A DNA stretch of 64,000 bases, from the NCBI GenBank assembly GCA_047528275.1, contig CP180023.1, forward strand, positions 372,001 through 436,000, in the 5' to 3' direction. A model generated the notes under the pieces. It saw only the letters and a program-made list of their open reading frames with translations. It was not told the DNA's origin and searched no databases. Source of the DNA: G039954875 sp047528275 (GTDB lineage Bacteria > Bacteroidota > Bacteroidia > Flavobacteriales > Blattabacteriaceae). Positions 1 through 9,892 of the stretch are shown here, piece by piece (positions within the stretch are counted from its first letter, which is position 1; every line of letters begins with the position of its first letter). The position numbers and the translations under genes are program-made.

Positions 1-244
1 TGCTATGCCTGCTACAGCTAGGCCTATTTTGCAGGGTATCACACGAGCAGCATTACAAACTAAATCATTTATCTCAGCAGCATCCTTTCAAGAGACGACA
101 AAAGTCTTGAGCGAAGCAGCCGTGAGTAGTAAGACTGATTATTTAAACGGTTTGAAAGAAAACGTCATTGTAGGACACAAAATCCCTGCAGGTACTGGTT
201 TGAGAGAATACGAAGACATCATTGTAGGATTTAAAGAAGAGTAG
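1..244 (+). CDS. rpoC: RNA polymerase beta' subunit, C-terminal end (partial)
   Basis: This is the last ~80 residues of the beta' subunit of RNA polymerase; the gene begins before the window. The reading frame is open from base 2 to the TAG at 242-244. The segment QTKSFISAASFQETTKVL followed by GLKENVIVGHKIPAGTG is the highly conserved C-terminal region of bacterial beta', which closes the cleft near the omega-binding region. The protein ends in an acidic FKEE. The DUF3467 gene starts 23 bases downstream on the same strand, as is usual in Bacteroidota. Identification is firm; only the tail can be seen. Confidence 0.97.
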   Translation, partial: AMPATARPILQGITRAALQTKSFISAASFQETTKVLSEAAVSSKTDYLNGLKENVIVGHKIPAGTGLREYEDIIVGFKEE

Positions 245-267
245 TCTCAGTTGGTTAATAAAAATTT

Positions 268-582
268 ATGATGATGAGTAAACAGGTTGAAAATAAGGAA
301 GAATTGGATGTTGAGTTACCCGATCATATTGCCGATGGAGTATATGCTAATATGGGTATTATCAACTATTCTCCGACAGAATTTGTTTTGGATTTCGTCA
401 GTCTTATGCCCGGCATGCCTAAAGCACGTATCAAGTCTCGGGTGATATTGACTCCTCAACATCTCAAGCGCTTGTTGCAGGTGATCAAAGAAAACTTAGA
501 CAATTATGAATCTCATTACGGAAAGATAGGAGAGGAACAAAGAATGTTGATCAACTTCAGTCCTTTCAAAGGAGAGGCATGA
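268..582 (+). CDS. DUF3467 family protein
   Basis: A 104-residue soluble protein of the DUF3467 family, which has no known function. Typical family features are the stretch ADGVYANMGIINYSPTEFVL, the segment DFVSLMPGMPKARIKSRVIL and a TPQHLKRLLQ helix. Three in-frame ATG codons lie together at 268, 271 and 274, so the exact start is uncertain by two residues; no Shine-Dalgarno sequence is visible, as is common in Bacteroidota. The position just after rpoC is conserved in the phylum and suggests co-transcription with the RNA polymerase operon. The length is normal and the gene appears intact. Confidence 0.9.
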   Translation: MMMSKQVENKEELDVELPDHIADGVYANMGIINYSPTEFVLDFVSLMPGMPKARIKSRVILTPQHLKRLLQVIKENLDNYESHYGKIGEEQRMLINFSPFKGEA

Positions 583-592
583 TTTTTTATTT

Positions 593-798
593 TCACTGAT
601 AGATATATTTTACTAGTAACATACCTATAATCAAAGAATATAAACTTGAACTTATACTTATGATTATATAAGTGATAGCAGGTCAAAGTTGTTTATTTTC
701 GATCAGCTTATGTGTTTCCAAGGCTAAAGCTAAGAAGGTGGTGAAACCACCGCAAAACCCAATAATCAAAAGATCTCTACCCATTATTTCAAACCATT
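593..798 (-). pseudogene. crcB: CrcB/FluC fluoride channel, C-terminal relic
   Basis: Reading the minus strand from about 798 gives FEIMGRDLLIIGFCGGFTTF, which carries the GFCGGFTTF signature of CrcB/FluC fluoride channels. It continues into LALALETHKLIENKQL, an in-frame TGA, and a hydrophobic final helix ending at a TGA at 593-595. Intact family members are small four-helix membrane proteins of about 120 residues. Here the N-terminal half is missing, because oxyR ends at 818. The relic follows oxyR on the same strand. It is almost certainly non-functional. The family call rests on the short but diagnostic motif. Confidence 0.7.
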
Positions 799-817
799 TG
801 TACTAATGATTTTATCA

Positions 818-1765
818 TCAAATAGCGATCTTTATCGTGGGTTTGGATATGTTGCTGCTTTCCAAAAGGAGTTTGCTTCGTATAAGATTTTTTATCATCT
901 CGACCAATGCTTGAATGAAAAACAGCTTGAGTTGTGATTTATGATAGATGATACTAACTTCTCTTGTGGGCGGGGGGGTCACGAATTTTTTGATTAATTT
1001 TTGGTCTGATTCTTCTAAGTTTTCGGCTTGTAATTGAGGTAAAAGTGTGATACCTAGTCCTTCTTTGGCTAATTTTAATAAAGTTTCTAAGCTACCACTT
1101 TCAAAATGTACTTTAAGATGAGCTTTCGTTTTTCTATTTTCACATATATTCAATATGTTGCTATGGAAGCAGTGATCTTCTTTAAAAAGTAAAATATCTG
1201 TTATATTCAGATCATTGGGATGTAAGATTTCTTTTTTGAATAGGCTATGTGTATTAGGAACGAAGGCTACCAATGGTTCATAATAAAGCGGATGTTCTAT
1301 GATCATACTGTTCTCGAGAGGGGTTGCAGCGATACCTACATCTAAGGCATTTTCTTTGAGCTCTTGGATCATTTGTTCGGTAGTGGCTTCCCTTATTTTT
1401 AGTGTCATTTTAGGGAATTTTTTCAAAAAGTTCATCAGAAATATCGGTAGTAACGTAGGCATTACGGTAGGGATGATACCTAGGGTAAATGTATCTTCTA
1501 CGCCACCTTTTTCTTCATGGATGATATCTTGGATCTTAAGAAGTTCGTTGAGTGCTATCTTAGCTTGTTCTATGATTTTTCCTCCGATGCGTGTAGGGAC
1601 AATCGGATGTGAGGTTCGATCTAATAATTCAATTCCTAGTTCTTCTTCCAATTTTTGAACTTGCATGCTTAGGGTGGGTTGTGTGACAAAAGAGCGCTCG
1701 GCAGCCGAAGTAAAATTTTTATGTTCGGCTACAGAAAGCAAGTATTGTAGCTGTTTTATAGTCAT
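818..1765 (-). CDS. oxyR: Hydrogen-peroxide-sensing regulator OxyR (LysR family)
   Basis: A full-length 315-residue LysR-type regulator. Residues 1-60 form the winged HTH (NFTSAAERSFVTQPTLSMQV); the rest is the two-lobed sensor domain. Two cysteines fall at residues 199 and 208 in EDHCFHSNILNIC, the same numbers and spacing as the redox pair that forms the disulphide in E. coli OxyR. Thr100, near the peroxide site in that protein, is also present. It probably activates peroxide-defence genes; tpx at 43 kb is a plausible target, which is an inference. A run of seven G on the plus strand (972-978) encodes the PPP near the C-terminus and makes that end prone to frameshift. All its neighbours are dead genes, so its survival suggests selection. 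Confidence 0.9.
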   Translation of the reverse strand: MTIKQLQYLLSVAEHKNFTSAAERSFVTQPTLSMQVQKLEEELGIELLDRTSHPIVPTRIGGKIIEQAKIALNELLKIQDIIHEEKGGVEDTFTLGIIPTVMPTLLPIFLMNFLKKFPKMTLKIREATTEQMIQELKENALDVGIAATPLENSMIIEHPLYYEPLVAFVPNTHSLFKKEILHPNDLNITDILLFKEDHCFHSNILNICENRKTKAHLKVHFESGSLETLLKLAKEGLGITLLPQLQAENLEESDQKLIKKFVTPPPTREVSIIYHKSQLKLFFIQALVEMIKNLIRSKLLLESSNISKPTIKIAI

Positions 1766-1842
1766 ATATATGTAGAAATATTTTATGAAGCTTGGTAGAA
1801 TGGATTAGTTTAAAAGCTTGGGTAAATCATTAGATTTGCTTA

Positions 1843-1850
1843 CAAAAATA
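1843..1850 (-). promoter_or_regulatory. Possible -7 box for oxyR
   Basis: On the minus strand the sequence TATTTTTG matches the Bacteroidota -7 consensus TAnnTTTG and lies 78 bases upstream of the oxyR ATG. No convincing TTG box is found 17-23 bases further upstream, so this is a weak call. Confidence 0.3.
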
Positions 1851-1867
1851 AATCAAATAGCCGTAAA

Positions 1868-3100
1868 ATGCATCATATAAACATTTTAAACGCCTAAAAT
1901 TTTATCGAATTGAAATAAAAATATGATTCACACAATTATCATCTGTTACCTGTAGTACTCGAAAAAGGAGAAGGTGTTTTTTTATAGAATGTAGAAGGAA
2001 AGAAATATTATGATTTTTTATCATCATATTCTATTGATAATTAATGATATGATCATCCAAAGATCATACAAGCCCTCCAAGATCAGGCTTGGAGATTTAC
2101 CTTGAATTCCAGGGATTTTTAAAACAATCTGTTTGGCCCATATAAATGATATATTACCCAAGGTCCTCCCGATCAATAGTGTGGCAGAGTCTGTTGAGAC
2201 AGTTATCAAACTGTGTCGGAAATGGGCCTATGAAAAACGAAAAATATATCAAAACCAGTAGCTCACTGTCGTCTGTCGAGCCAACTTTCATGATCGTACT
2301 TCAGGGATTATCTCCTTTTCGTTTGATCCGTAGGCTTATATGCATTATAGCCCCCTATATGCTGGGTTTTGTCGCTGTGGCATATAACGGATTCGAAAGC
2401 TTTAGAAAAAGTTTTGGTGAAAAATAAAAATATAGCAGGTTTTCTCATCGAACCTATCCAACGAGAAGCCGGTGTGTTTGTCCCCGATAAAGGCTATTTG
2501 AAAAAATACCTGAGATCTATCAAAAGTATCAAGTGCTTTTCATTGCTGATGAAGTCCAGACCGGTATTGCTCTCGTACGGAGAAAACATTGATTTTTGAT
2601 CATGAAGGGGTCCGTCTAGATGTTCTTATCCTTGGTAAAACGATTTCATGATGGGATATTTATCCAGTGTCGGCCATTTTGGCTGATTTGAATTTATTAT
2701 GAAAGTATTCCGTCTTAGATAGCATGATTCTCCCTTTCTCGGTGAGAATCCCTTAGCTTGTTCCGTAGCTATGGCAGTATTGGAGATCGTACAGGAAGAA
2801 AAACTTACTGATAATGTCCATTGGATCGGGGAGATCTTTCCTCATGAGGTTAGGTAAATTGTCTGAACGTTTCCTCATTATCAAAGAAGTTAGAGGCAAG
2901 AGCCTCTTGAATTCGATTGTCATCGATTTAGATCCTAAAAGTACTACTGCTTGAAAAATTATTTAGGATTAAAGAATAATTGCTTGTTGGCTAAACCAAC
3001 TAATGGCAACATTATCCACTTATACTACTCTTGTTGATCACCTAGTAACAGTTATTTGAATGCATTGGAATCCTCTAAAAAAACCCTGATGAGATTTTGA
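1868..3100 (+). pseudogene. rocD: Ornithine aminotransferase, decayed
   Basis: The relic of a class III PLP-dependent ornithine-oxoacid transaminase, which turns ornithine into glutamate semialdehyde. From an ATG at 1868 one frame gives KYDSHNYH, PVVLEKGEGVF and NVEGKKYYDFLSSYS, with stops inside. Further on, through several frame changes, come KNIAGFLIEPIQREAGVFVPD, FIADEVQTGIA-like text, the PLP-lysine region ILGKTIS, IKEVRGKSLLN and LLAKPTNGNII, ending at a TGA at 3098-3100. Most of the ~400-residue protein can be followed, but there are many stops and shifts. It is divergent from oxyR. Its loss parallels that of proline dehydrogenase at 26-27 kb, since both products feed the same semialdehyde/P5C pool. 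Confidence 0.88.
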
Positions 3101-3194
3101 ATGAATGAATGGGGAGGATATTTTCTGGTTATCTGTTCTGAAGGATTTATTTGAAAATAACCTTTGTCTCGTTAAAAAGTACCTTATAAAGTAT

Positions 3195-4272
3195 TTTTTC
3201 TTCATTTATGTATCATACTGATCTATAAATAGTTACGTAAAACGAATATAGTCATAGATGCCATTTTTCTATCCGTTGGATTTAAGAAATAGGTCGTTTA
3301 TCTTACCGGTAAAGCTTCTCAAAAATCCTAGATATTTTTTCAAATAGTTTTTTTCTAGGCTTCAAAATTCCGTTGCATAAAAGAAGTAAATCGATGCACA
3401 TGCGTTTTAAAACTCATGTTGTTGATAACATAAAGTTGCTGAAAGATATAATTCAAATCCGTAAAATAAGCATTATCTTGAAAATCAGTATCTCTTGTAA
3501 AGATAGAGGCTAAAAAACCGAAAAAATTGGCTTCACTATCCTAAGCAAAACCAAATTGATGGCTCATCTTATGCATGACTGTGAAGGGAAAACTGGTGTT
3601 TGGGATTTCGAAATTCATCTGTGCTTCCCTTGAAAACGGATTCTAATAACCCGACATGCCTAAATGGGAGAACCGATTGAGAAAATAACGAGACTTTGAC
3701 TAAAACATTATATGAGTTCAGATGAAAAGGTTCTTGCTCAAGTATAGCAAAATCCATTTGGGTAATCTGCATGATATTTTTTTCTCTTGATTGAGATAAA
3801 AAAATCTCCTCTTTATCCTCAGATAATCCCTTACGTAACTGGATATTTTCTTCTTGCAGAAGAAGGCCTGTTACTTCTTTCAAAAATCCTACTAAGAATT
3901 TTATTCTATTAAAATATAATTAACTATTTATAATAATTTTACAATAATTAATCCCCAGAGGAGTTGAAAGAAGAAACACGAAAAATTTAAAAAGATCAAA
4001 ATTGAGTAGAGAATCCACAATCCTCTAATTTTTGCACTGCGTCGGTACCTACTCAGAAACCAAATAAGAAAGAAGAGCACGCCTAAGGTCAATAATAGGT
4101 AGAAAAAGTATCCAACCGAAAAGGTAACGTTTCCAAAGGAACTCTTTAAAAAATTACTCACATGAATGTAAAAATACTCATGATACTTATCAGCCTATTC
4201 GAGATGTGAACGGATCCATCTGATCAAGAAGATTTCTACAATGAAAAGGATAGCTATCCACCTGTATATCAT
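3195..4272 (-). pseudogene. DUF3810 membrane protein, decayed
   Basis: A broken DUF3810 gene, a family of multi-pass membrane proteins with a metallopeptidase-like HExxH motif. On the minus strand MIYRWIAILFIVEIFLIRW is followed by an in-frame TAG (4195-4197) and then by NVTFSVGYFFYLLLTLGVLF and LLWGL in the same frame. Beyond that come HKMSHQFGFA, where the family usually has HExxHQxGFA, then SEANFFGFLA and the NGQK-like C-terminus, with further stops. The order of motifs and the DSEANF segment are typical of the family. Translated text fused in frame in front of it (4276-4473) does not belong to DUF3810 and is listed separately. Confidence 0.75.
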
Positions 4273-4275
4273 TCT

Positions 4276-4473
4276 TTCATGATTAGATTTGATCCAATTG
4301 ATCCACCTTAAGATAGGATTTTTATCATTATCGACTCGTACAGGGAATTCAATCCCTTTTCCTAAATACCGAGGATTATGAACCGATCCATATTCGTTGT
4401 AACTATAGATTAGTATAGTGTCAACTCGTTCATCACCTTGGTTGATCATGCAGATGATCATGAAAAAAAACAT
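4276..4473 (-). pseudogene. Possible gpW/gp25-like baseplate fragment
   Basis: On the minus strand, in frame with and just before the DUF3810 relic, lies text including NPRYLGKGIEFPVRVDND. The pattern of a glycine-rich YLGKG followed by FP(V/L)R(V/F)D resembles the start of gpW/gp25-type wedge proteins of phage tails, type VI secretion systems and Afp-like contractile particles. Only ~50 residues exist and the rest of the domain is missing. It begins where the truncated pta gene begins on the other strand, so a rearrangement junction is likely at ~4470. The call rests on one short motif. Confidence 0.3.
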
Positions 4474-5972
4474 CGCATGTGGCCTTTTTCTATCCGATCA
4501 TAAATGATGATTACCAACGCGTTAATAACAACCATATTGATACAGTCCTTTCATATTTCAAACTTAAGATGGCTTATGAAAATGCCTTTACCTTTACCCG
4601 TAGCGAGACTGTAATATTGCATAATTCTGGTAAGATGAATGAGTTCTTTGCTTGCATTATCGACAAGTATAAAAAATTTGAAAAATACTATAACTTTTTC
4701 ATAGTCGAAGGGACAGATTTTTTCAATAAAGGCAGTCCTTTTATTTTTGATATAAATAACTTCATTGCTAAGGATTTGAATTTTCCTGTTATCTTAGTTG
4801 TCAATGAGGAGAATAAATTTCCTCAAGTACTCGCTGATCATATTTTGATCGAACGTAATATCATTCAAGACAAAGACAACAAGATCATCATTATTGTAGT
4901 CAATAAGGCTGAGATCCCCCAAGCAGCACTTGGGGTATTTTTTCAGGATAAGGATTTTGGAGCGATCATCTTGAGTGCTATCCCTCCAAAACCTCTCCTA
5001 AAAAATCCTACGATGAAGTAACTGAAAAGAGTGCTGAATGCTAAATTGGTTCTTTATGAAAAGGAGGACTTTAATGAGATTGTTATGAAATCTATTGTAA
5101 GAGCCATGTAATTGAGTAATTACCTCAATCATATTGATGAATATTGTTTATTATTACTCTTGGTGATCGGGTCGATCTGATCTGTACGACACTCCTGGCA
5201 AACATTTTTTCAACTTATTCTCTGACTGTTGGTATCGTCCTTACTAGAGGGATCAATCCTGAAGACAATGTATTGAGGCTCTTCAGAGGTATCCCAGCTC
5301 TATTCCCATCATGGTAGATGAGTTCGGTATTTTTGAGAGTACTCATAAAATATAACTTTTTGAATATCAAAATGATATGTCATTTTTGAATAGAAAATCG
5401 CTAACTTCCATTCGGAAGTTATTACTCTAAAGATGTTTCAATACAATATGATTCAGAAGAGCCGAATGATTTAAAAACATATCATATGCTTGAATATTTT
5501 TTTAAGAATACTATTCTCCGGTCCACCTAGATTTTTTTAGCTGATGGGCTTGGGTAGCTCACCCTGCTAGGTAATCCTAAGAAGATCTGGGCCTAAATGT
5601 AACCAATCCGGTGCTCTATTGGGATGAGGATCGTATACAGCTCATTTATCCTATGGAAGTACCATAATATCAAGAGTTTTCTCAGACCCTTTATGATCTG
5701 CTAAGGAAAAAAGTATACTTATTAATCAGGATAAATACCTCATTATCAATGCTTCGTATTTTGGTAAGATGATAACCTATAAAGGCCTACCTGATGATAT
5801 AGTTTCTGTGGTAGTCCATACTACAACTCATATCATCCGTCCAGTAGTCCAGTTCGTCAAGACTCGGCCAGAAGTTGAGACTGTCTCTTCGGTATTCTTT
5901 ATGCGCTTGAGCGATCGTTTCCTGTTTTATGGTGATTATGCCATCGTGCCTAATCATACTATAGTGGGCTAA
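4473..5972 (+). pseudogene. pta: Phosphate acetyltransferase, decayed
   Basis: The relic of the long (two-domain) phosphotransacetylase that converts acetyl-CoA and phosphate to acetyl phosphate. The open segment from about 4473 (HVAFFYPII, then DTVLSYFKLKMAYENAF, FIVEGTDFF, NPTMK) is the N-terminal DRTGG/dethiobiotin-synthase-like region. The first ~35 residues, including the P-loop, are absent. After a TAA at ~5019 the same frame continues with NAKLVLYEKEDFNEIV and NYLNHIDE, then decays heavily. The catalytic C-terminal domain is readable again at 5750-5970 (YFGKMITYKGLPDDIVS, HTTTHIIRP, SSVFFMRL, VYGD-like FYGDYAIVPN). The final ~30 residues are deleted and the sequence joins ackA directly. 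Confidence 0.9.
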
Positions 5973-6482
5973 TTAATGGGTACACGTACTGGAGATCTGG
6001 ACAGTATAGTCGTTTTTCATGCACTTAGGTCAGATCCTAACTCGGAGAGTTTAGCCGAAATCTTGAATTAAAAGAGTAGAATGTTGTCCATCTCAGGCTA
6101 TAACGATATGCGCGACATGAGGTAAGCCTATTAACAGGGAGATCCGAAAGCCCAGCTTGCTTATGTGATGTATGTGCACAGGATCAAAAAGTACATCCGT
6201 AGTTTTACTGCAATCATGAACGGTCTAGATGAGGTGATTTTCAATAGCGGGATAGGAGAAAATGATGTCCTAGCCCGTCAGCTCATCTGTGCCGATTTAG
6301 ATTTTTTAGATATTACCTTTGATGAGGAGAAAAATATCTTGAAAACTTCGATGATTCGTAAGATCCAGAAAGATGATACCCCAGTCAAAACCCTTATCAT
6401 TCCTATTGATGAAGAGTGTCAGATCGTCCTAGATCTTTTTGATACTTTGGGTTTAGAGTGGCTTAGGTGGAGAGCTGTTTAG
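5973..6482 (+). pseudogene. ackA: Acetate kinase, C-terminal relic
   Basis: The second half of acetate kinase, which makes ATP and acetate from acetyl phosphate. MGTRTGDLDSIV matches the conserved MGTRSGDLDP segment in the middle of the enzyme. It is followed by LSISGYNDMRDM, HRIKKYIRSFTAIMNGLD, FNSGIGENDVLARQLICADL and the KTLIIPIDEE C-terminus, with three in-frame stops near the start. The N-terminal ~200 residues are missing. The ATG at 5976 lies three bases after the stop that ends the pta relic and in the same frame, so one deletion has fused pta to ackA. Confidence 0.88.
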
Positions 6483-6689
6483 CTTTGTAAGCTAGCGTCA
6501 ATATTTCTACTTTTTCATGAAATTATCATAAATCTTCTTGAATTGTTTCAAAATTTTGATAGTATTGAGTTAATAGAAGGAAGGATGATTTCTGGCCTAT
6601 ATGGATTATATATCTTGAGTATAACAAAAATAGTAATGAATGATAACGTATTTTCTCTATCTCCGTATGGAGATGAATAATTTTTTAAA

Positions 6690-7458
6690 TTTTGAATGAT
6701 TTTCTCTCAATATTCTTTTAAATAATTTATTGAACTAAAAAAGGTTGTTGACCCCTATTTTATAACAATTGTCTGAGGAATTTTTATCTTCTAAGAAAAT
6801 ATGTTGAGCTTCTTGGATCCTATAGAGATTTATAAAATATGTAAAGTTCATATTGATACACTTCTTGAAAAATCGAAAAAAGGCTACCATGCTCAAATAT
6901 ACCTTTTGTTCGATTTCATTCATATTGGGATGATTAATATGATGGGCTACAATCTATTTGTATATCATATCCATACGTTTTTGATCTTTTTCGAAAACGC
7001 TATGGATGACGGATCGTCGGATGCAATATGATGACTTCATCTTTTGTAGCTAAATATTGAACTATCTTGAGTAAGGAAGAAATCTTTCAAAAGATTCCAG
7101 CGATGATAACTTTTTCAACCTATCGCCTACAGTCTTTTTCACTGTACCAATAAAGGATATGCCATAAGCATCCTTTTTCAAAAAGTATTTTGATCGCTGT
7201 AAATTCTGAGGCATTTAGAAAGTCTTCTTCGAGGAAATTTTTCTTCATCTGTATGATCACTTGTTGGCAGTGATCTTGGGTGCCAAAGTTAAAATTTAGA
7301 TATGGAATGTACGGGTTGATAAATATCAGATCATTCTCTTCGTAGTGCGAAACGTATTCACCTATATACCATATCACACTAACACCTTTCACATATACGA
7401 TTTCGTATTTGGAATGGTAATTCCAGAATAAATGATCATTTAACTCTATAATCAACAT
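6690..7458 (-). pseudogene. AraC-family regulator, decayed
   Basis: A broken transcription factor. The N-terminal cupin-like sensor domain is open from 7458 to 7120: HLFWNYHSKYEIVYVKG, YEENDLIFINPYIPY, QVIIQMKKNFLEEDFL. The C-terminal AraC HTH domain is recognisable at 6735-6923: VAFFRFFKKCINMNFTYFIN, LYRIQEAQHIFL, ICY-like NCYKIGVNNL. The ~200 bases between them contain several stops and shifts. Family members are normally ~290 residues and regulate carbohydrate or stress genes; the target here is unknown. Confidence 0.75.
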
Positions 7459-7675
7459 TACTTTGAAAGAAATTACCTGATCCTACATGATATATTATTT
7501 ATATATTTTCATTATTTGATATATTATATTGAAATACAGGTTTTGTTATCAAAAACCAACAGAATACAAAAGAATGTTATTTTAGGCATGATATCATCCT
7601 CATCAATTAATTAACTTAAATAAAATTTTAATAAAGTTTATCATAAAAAAACAATTACTATAACAATTCCTAATA

Positions 7676-8603
7676 ATTATCATCTATTTATCCCTAAAAA
7701 TCCCTCTGCAGCTATATCAAGTAGTATCCAATTAAATGACCGTTCCAATGAAAAGTCTTTACGAATATTGAGTGAAGAAGATTACAATTCTGGATCCACA
7801 ACGATTATGTGATCATCAAAAGTGCTGTTCCGACAGAAAATATTAAAAAGTTTTCCAATTCCTTGTAGGAGTTTGAAGAAAAAGATCCCAAAGATCCTGA
7901 TAACCAGTATGCTCTACCTTGTTCTGATATGAAGATGAAAGAATTTAACAATAGCGGTATGGTAGAGATTTGCAATCATCAATACCTGTTGGATAACTGT
8001 CAATATCTAAGAATTTATGAATCCTTTACCGATATATGGTGCACGGATAGACTTTGGGTCACCATTGATCGAACTAATCTGAACTTACTCATGTGCCCCA
8101 GTTTCGAATTCAAAGATTTCATCATTAGGATTATGATCCCGATACCAAGCCAAAAAATATTCAAAATATGTTGGTAATTAACGATCATATTAACGAGACT
8201 GTAGTCAGTTTCCAATGATTAACAGATCTTTACTGTACCTATGATACTTGGAAGCCCACTCAGATAAAAAAACCGCGATCATTTCAAACCTGATGTCAGT
8301 GGTTTTGAGATCCTCAAAGTCAAGATAGATTCCTATAATCTACTGATATTTAACAGTATAAAGATCCATGGTATCCACCCAATACAAGTTGTGACAAGGT
8401 ATGTATGGCCCAATATATTTTGATGATGCCAGGCTGAAAAAAATAACGAGACCCTGCGTCAGTGGCAGATTTCCTCTTGGTGAGACCGTAAAATCCCTGA
8501 AGGTTATTCCTTTTCTGGTGATCCTCGGAGATGGGAAGAGATGAAATATGATCCAACTCAACTGGCCCTTCTGGGTAAAAAATTATTGGGCCTGGAAAAA
8601 TGA
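7676..8603 (+). pseudogene. Phytanoyl-CoA dioxygenase (PhyH) family protein, decayed
   Basis: The relic of an Fe(II)/2-oxoglutarate-dependent oxygenase of the PhyH family. LRILSEEDYN lies near the start, then MVEICNHQYLLDN, IYESFTDIW, DRLWVTIDRTNLN, FEFKDFI, a frameshift, DPDTKPKNIQNMLVINDHIN-like text with the iron-ligand region partly kept (WDYDPDTK), TYDTWKP, and finally MAQYILMMPG and LALLGKKLLGLEK-like text. Stops and shifts occur throughout. Such enzymes hydroxylate small molecules; the substrate cannot be told. A hairpin terminator lies 25 bases after its end. Confidence 0.75.
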
Positions 8604-8627
8604 TAAAATCCTTATATCATGAGATCG

Positions 8628-8661
8628 ACAGCAGTGATGGATCCATCGCTGTTGTTTATAT
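8628..8661 (+). terminator. Rho-independent terminator after the PhyH relic
   Basis: The arms ACAGCAGTGATGGA and TCCATCGCTGTTGT form a long hairpin with almost no loop (two G-T pairs), followed by a T-rich stretch (TTTATATTTTT). Confidence 0.6.
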
Positions 8662-8849
8662 TTTTGACTTTGGTAAGTTGCTGCACTGGAGGAAGGTCAT
8701 GGCAGAGGTGAAAGTTGTAGTCTGTGAACTAATGATTTTGTGATCCTGGTGACATGTTTTAGAAGAAGGTCATTAGCCTGGTATATTTATATTTCCTAAT
8801 ATTATTTCATATATTTATTGTAAGTTAATATTAAATATAAATTTAATAC

Positions 8850-9892
8850 CTTGACGATTAACTTCGTTCTGGTATACAGGCTGTTTATTGGCATAAACAA
8901 TTGCTGTAGGAGCTCTTGATTGTCTGGTAAAAACTATAAACAAGCACAATGGAAAAGCTTTAAAAGAAATTTATTGCGTCTATCGTACAGCAAAATGATA
9001 TACCTGTTGGTGAAAGTCTGTGATATATGATCCATCGTAAAGAAACAGATGAAATCGATAAATATTTTTTATTATTATGAGTACAAGTGATGGTAGGAGG
9101 TGTTTTGATTTGACTAATCAAGTGAGTTTGGATTATACATCGATCGGAAGTATCCTTTCTGATACGATCTCCTGGGATACAAGCATGCTCTTGTATAAGA
9201 GCGCATCCGTCAGTTTGTGCGGGGTGGGAAGGTTCTTATTATAAGATTTGCAGTAAAAAAACCAAAAAATGTATAGGGAGTGAAAGTGCTAATTTATATA
9301 AATATAAGGTTTCCCCATATGATTGTTTGGATTCGGCCCATAATATTGGCGTATTGGAGCCTAATGAGGTATTAGGAAAGTTACCTGTATTGTCTAGTAA
9401 TGATTTTTTGCAATTGGCTTATGTGAAGATTATCGATTCAGATTTGTAAAAAGTATTGGAGTACCCTACCTCTAATTATATAGTTCTACAGGTAAGACCA
9501 AATGTGATTGAGAAAAAAAGAACAAGAATCGACTTTATAAAAAACATAGAAAATGATTTTTATTATAAAATTATTAATAATAACTCTAAGTTTATGCGTG
9601 CGAGTGAATCTTCCGGTGTAGAAAGTGTTGTAGTATCTAGTAAGGGTTATTGATATGATTATTTATGGAAATTTATCAAAAAAGATTTATTTTTTAATAT
9701 CAGAAACAAGAGTGGTGGAAAATGTTTGGAAAGGAAGTTTTCTTTTACTTATGGTGGACAGATTGTTCAATCCGATTGTGATACAGGACAAGCCTTGCAG
9801 AATTGGTATGTAAAACAAAGATTTCTACGATTTGCAGAATCTACATACAGGATAGTTCATTATAATGAGAAAAATCGTCGAAACGTAGTATA
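8850..9892 (+). pseudogene. Secreted protein with ricin-type beta-trefoil domain, decayed
   Basis: One frame can be followed from about 9220 to a TAA at 9890-9892 with only two interruptions (TAA at 9447, TGA at 9651). It encodes GWEGSYYKICSKKTKKC, then FYYKIINNNSKFMRASES, YLWKFIKK, NIRNKSGGKCLE and QIVQSDCDTG followed by ALQNW. The repeating pattern of YYKI(I/V)N, N(K)SGKCL, G(x)V/IVQ(x)C and (Q)xW is that of ricin B/QxW carbohydrate-binding trefoil domains. Upstream text to ~8850 is in another frame and not recognised; a signal peptide is not clearly seen. In such proteins the trefoil usually binds host or polymer glycans. The catalytic part, if any, is unidentified. Confidence 0.5.

Noticed and set aside
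735..751. Hairpin GGTGGTGAAACCACC as a terminator
   Set aside because: It lies inside the crcB relic, encoding GGFTT, and has no following T run.
1299..1658. A 119-codon open frame antisense to oxyR
   Set aside because: It lies wholly within the well-supported oxyR gene and has no family features.
1868..6482. In-frame TGA and TAG codons as a sign of an altered genetic code (for example TGA = Trp)
   Set aside because: Intact genes such as pncB, parE, hicB, the ABC-F gene and DUF3467 end in TGA, and the broken genes also carry TAA stops and frameshifts.
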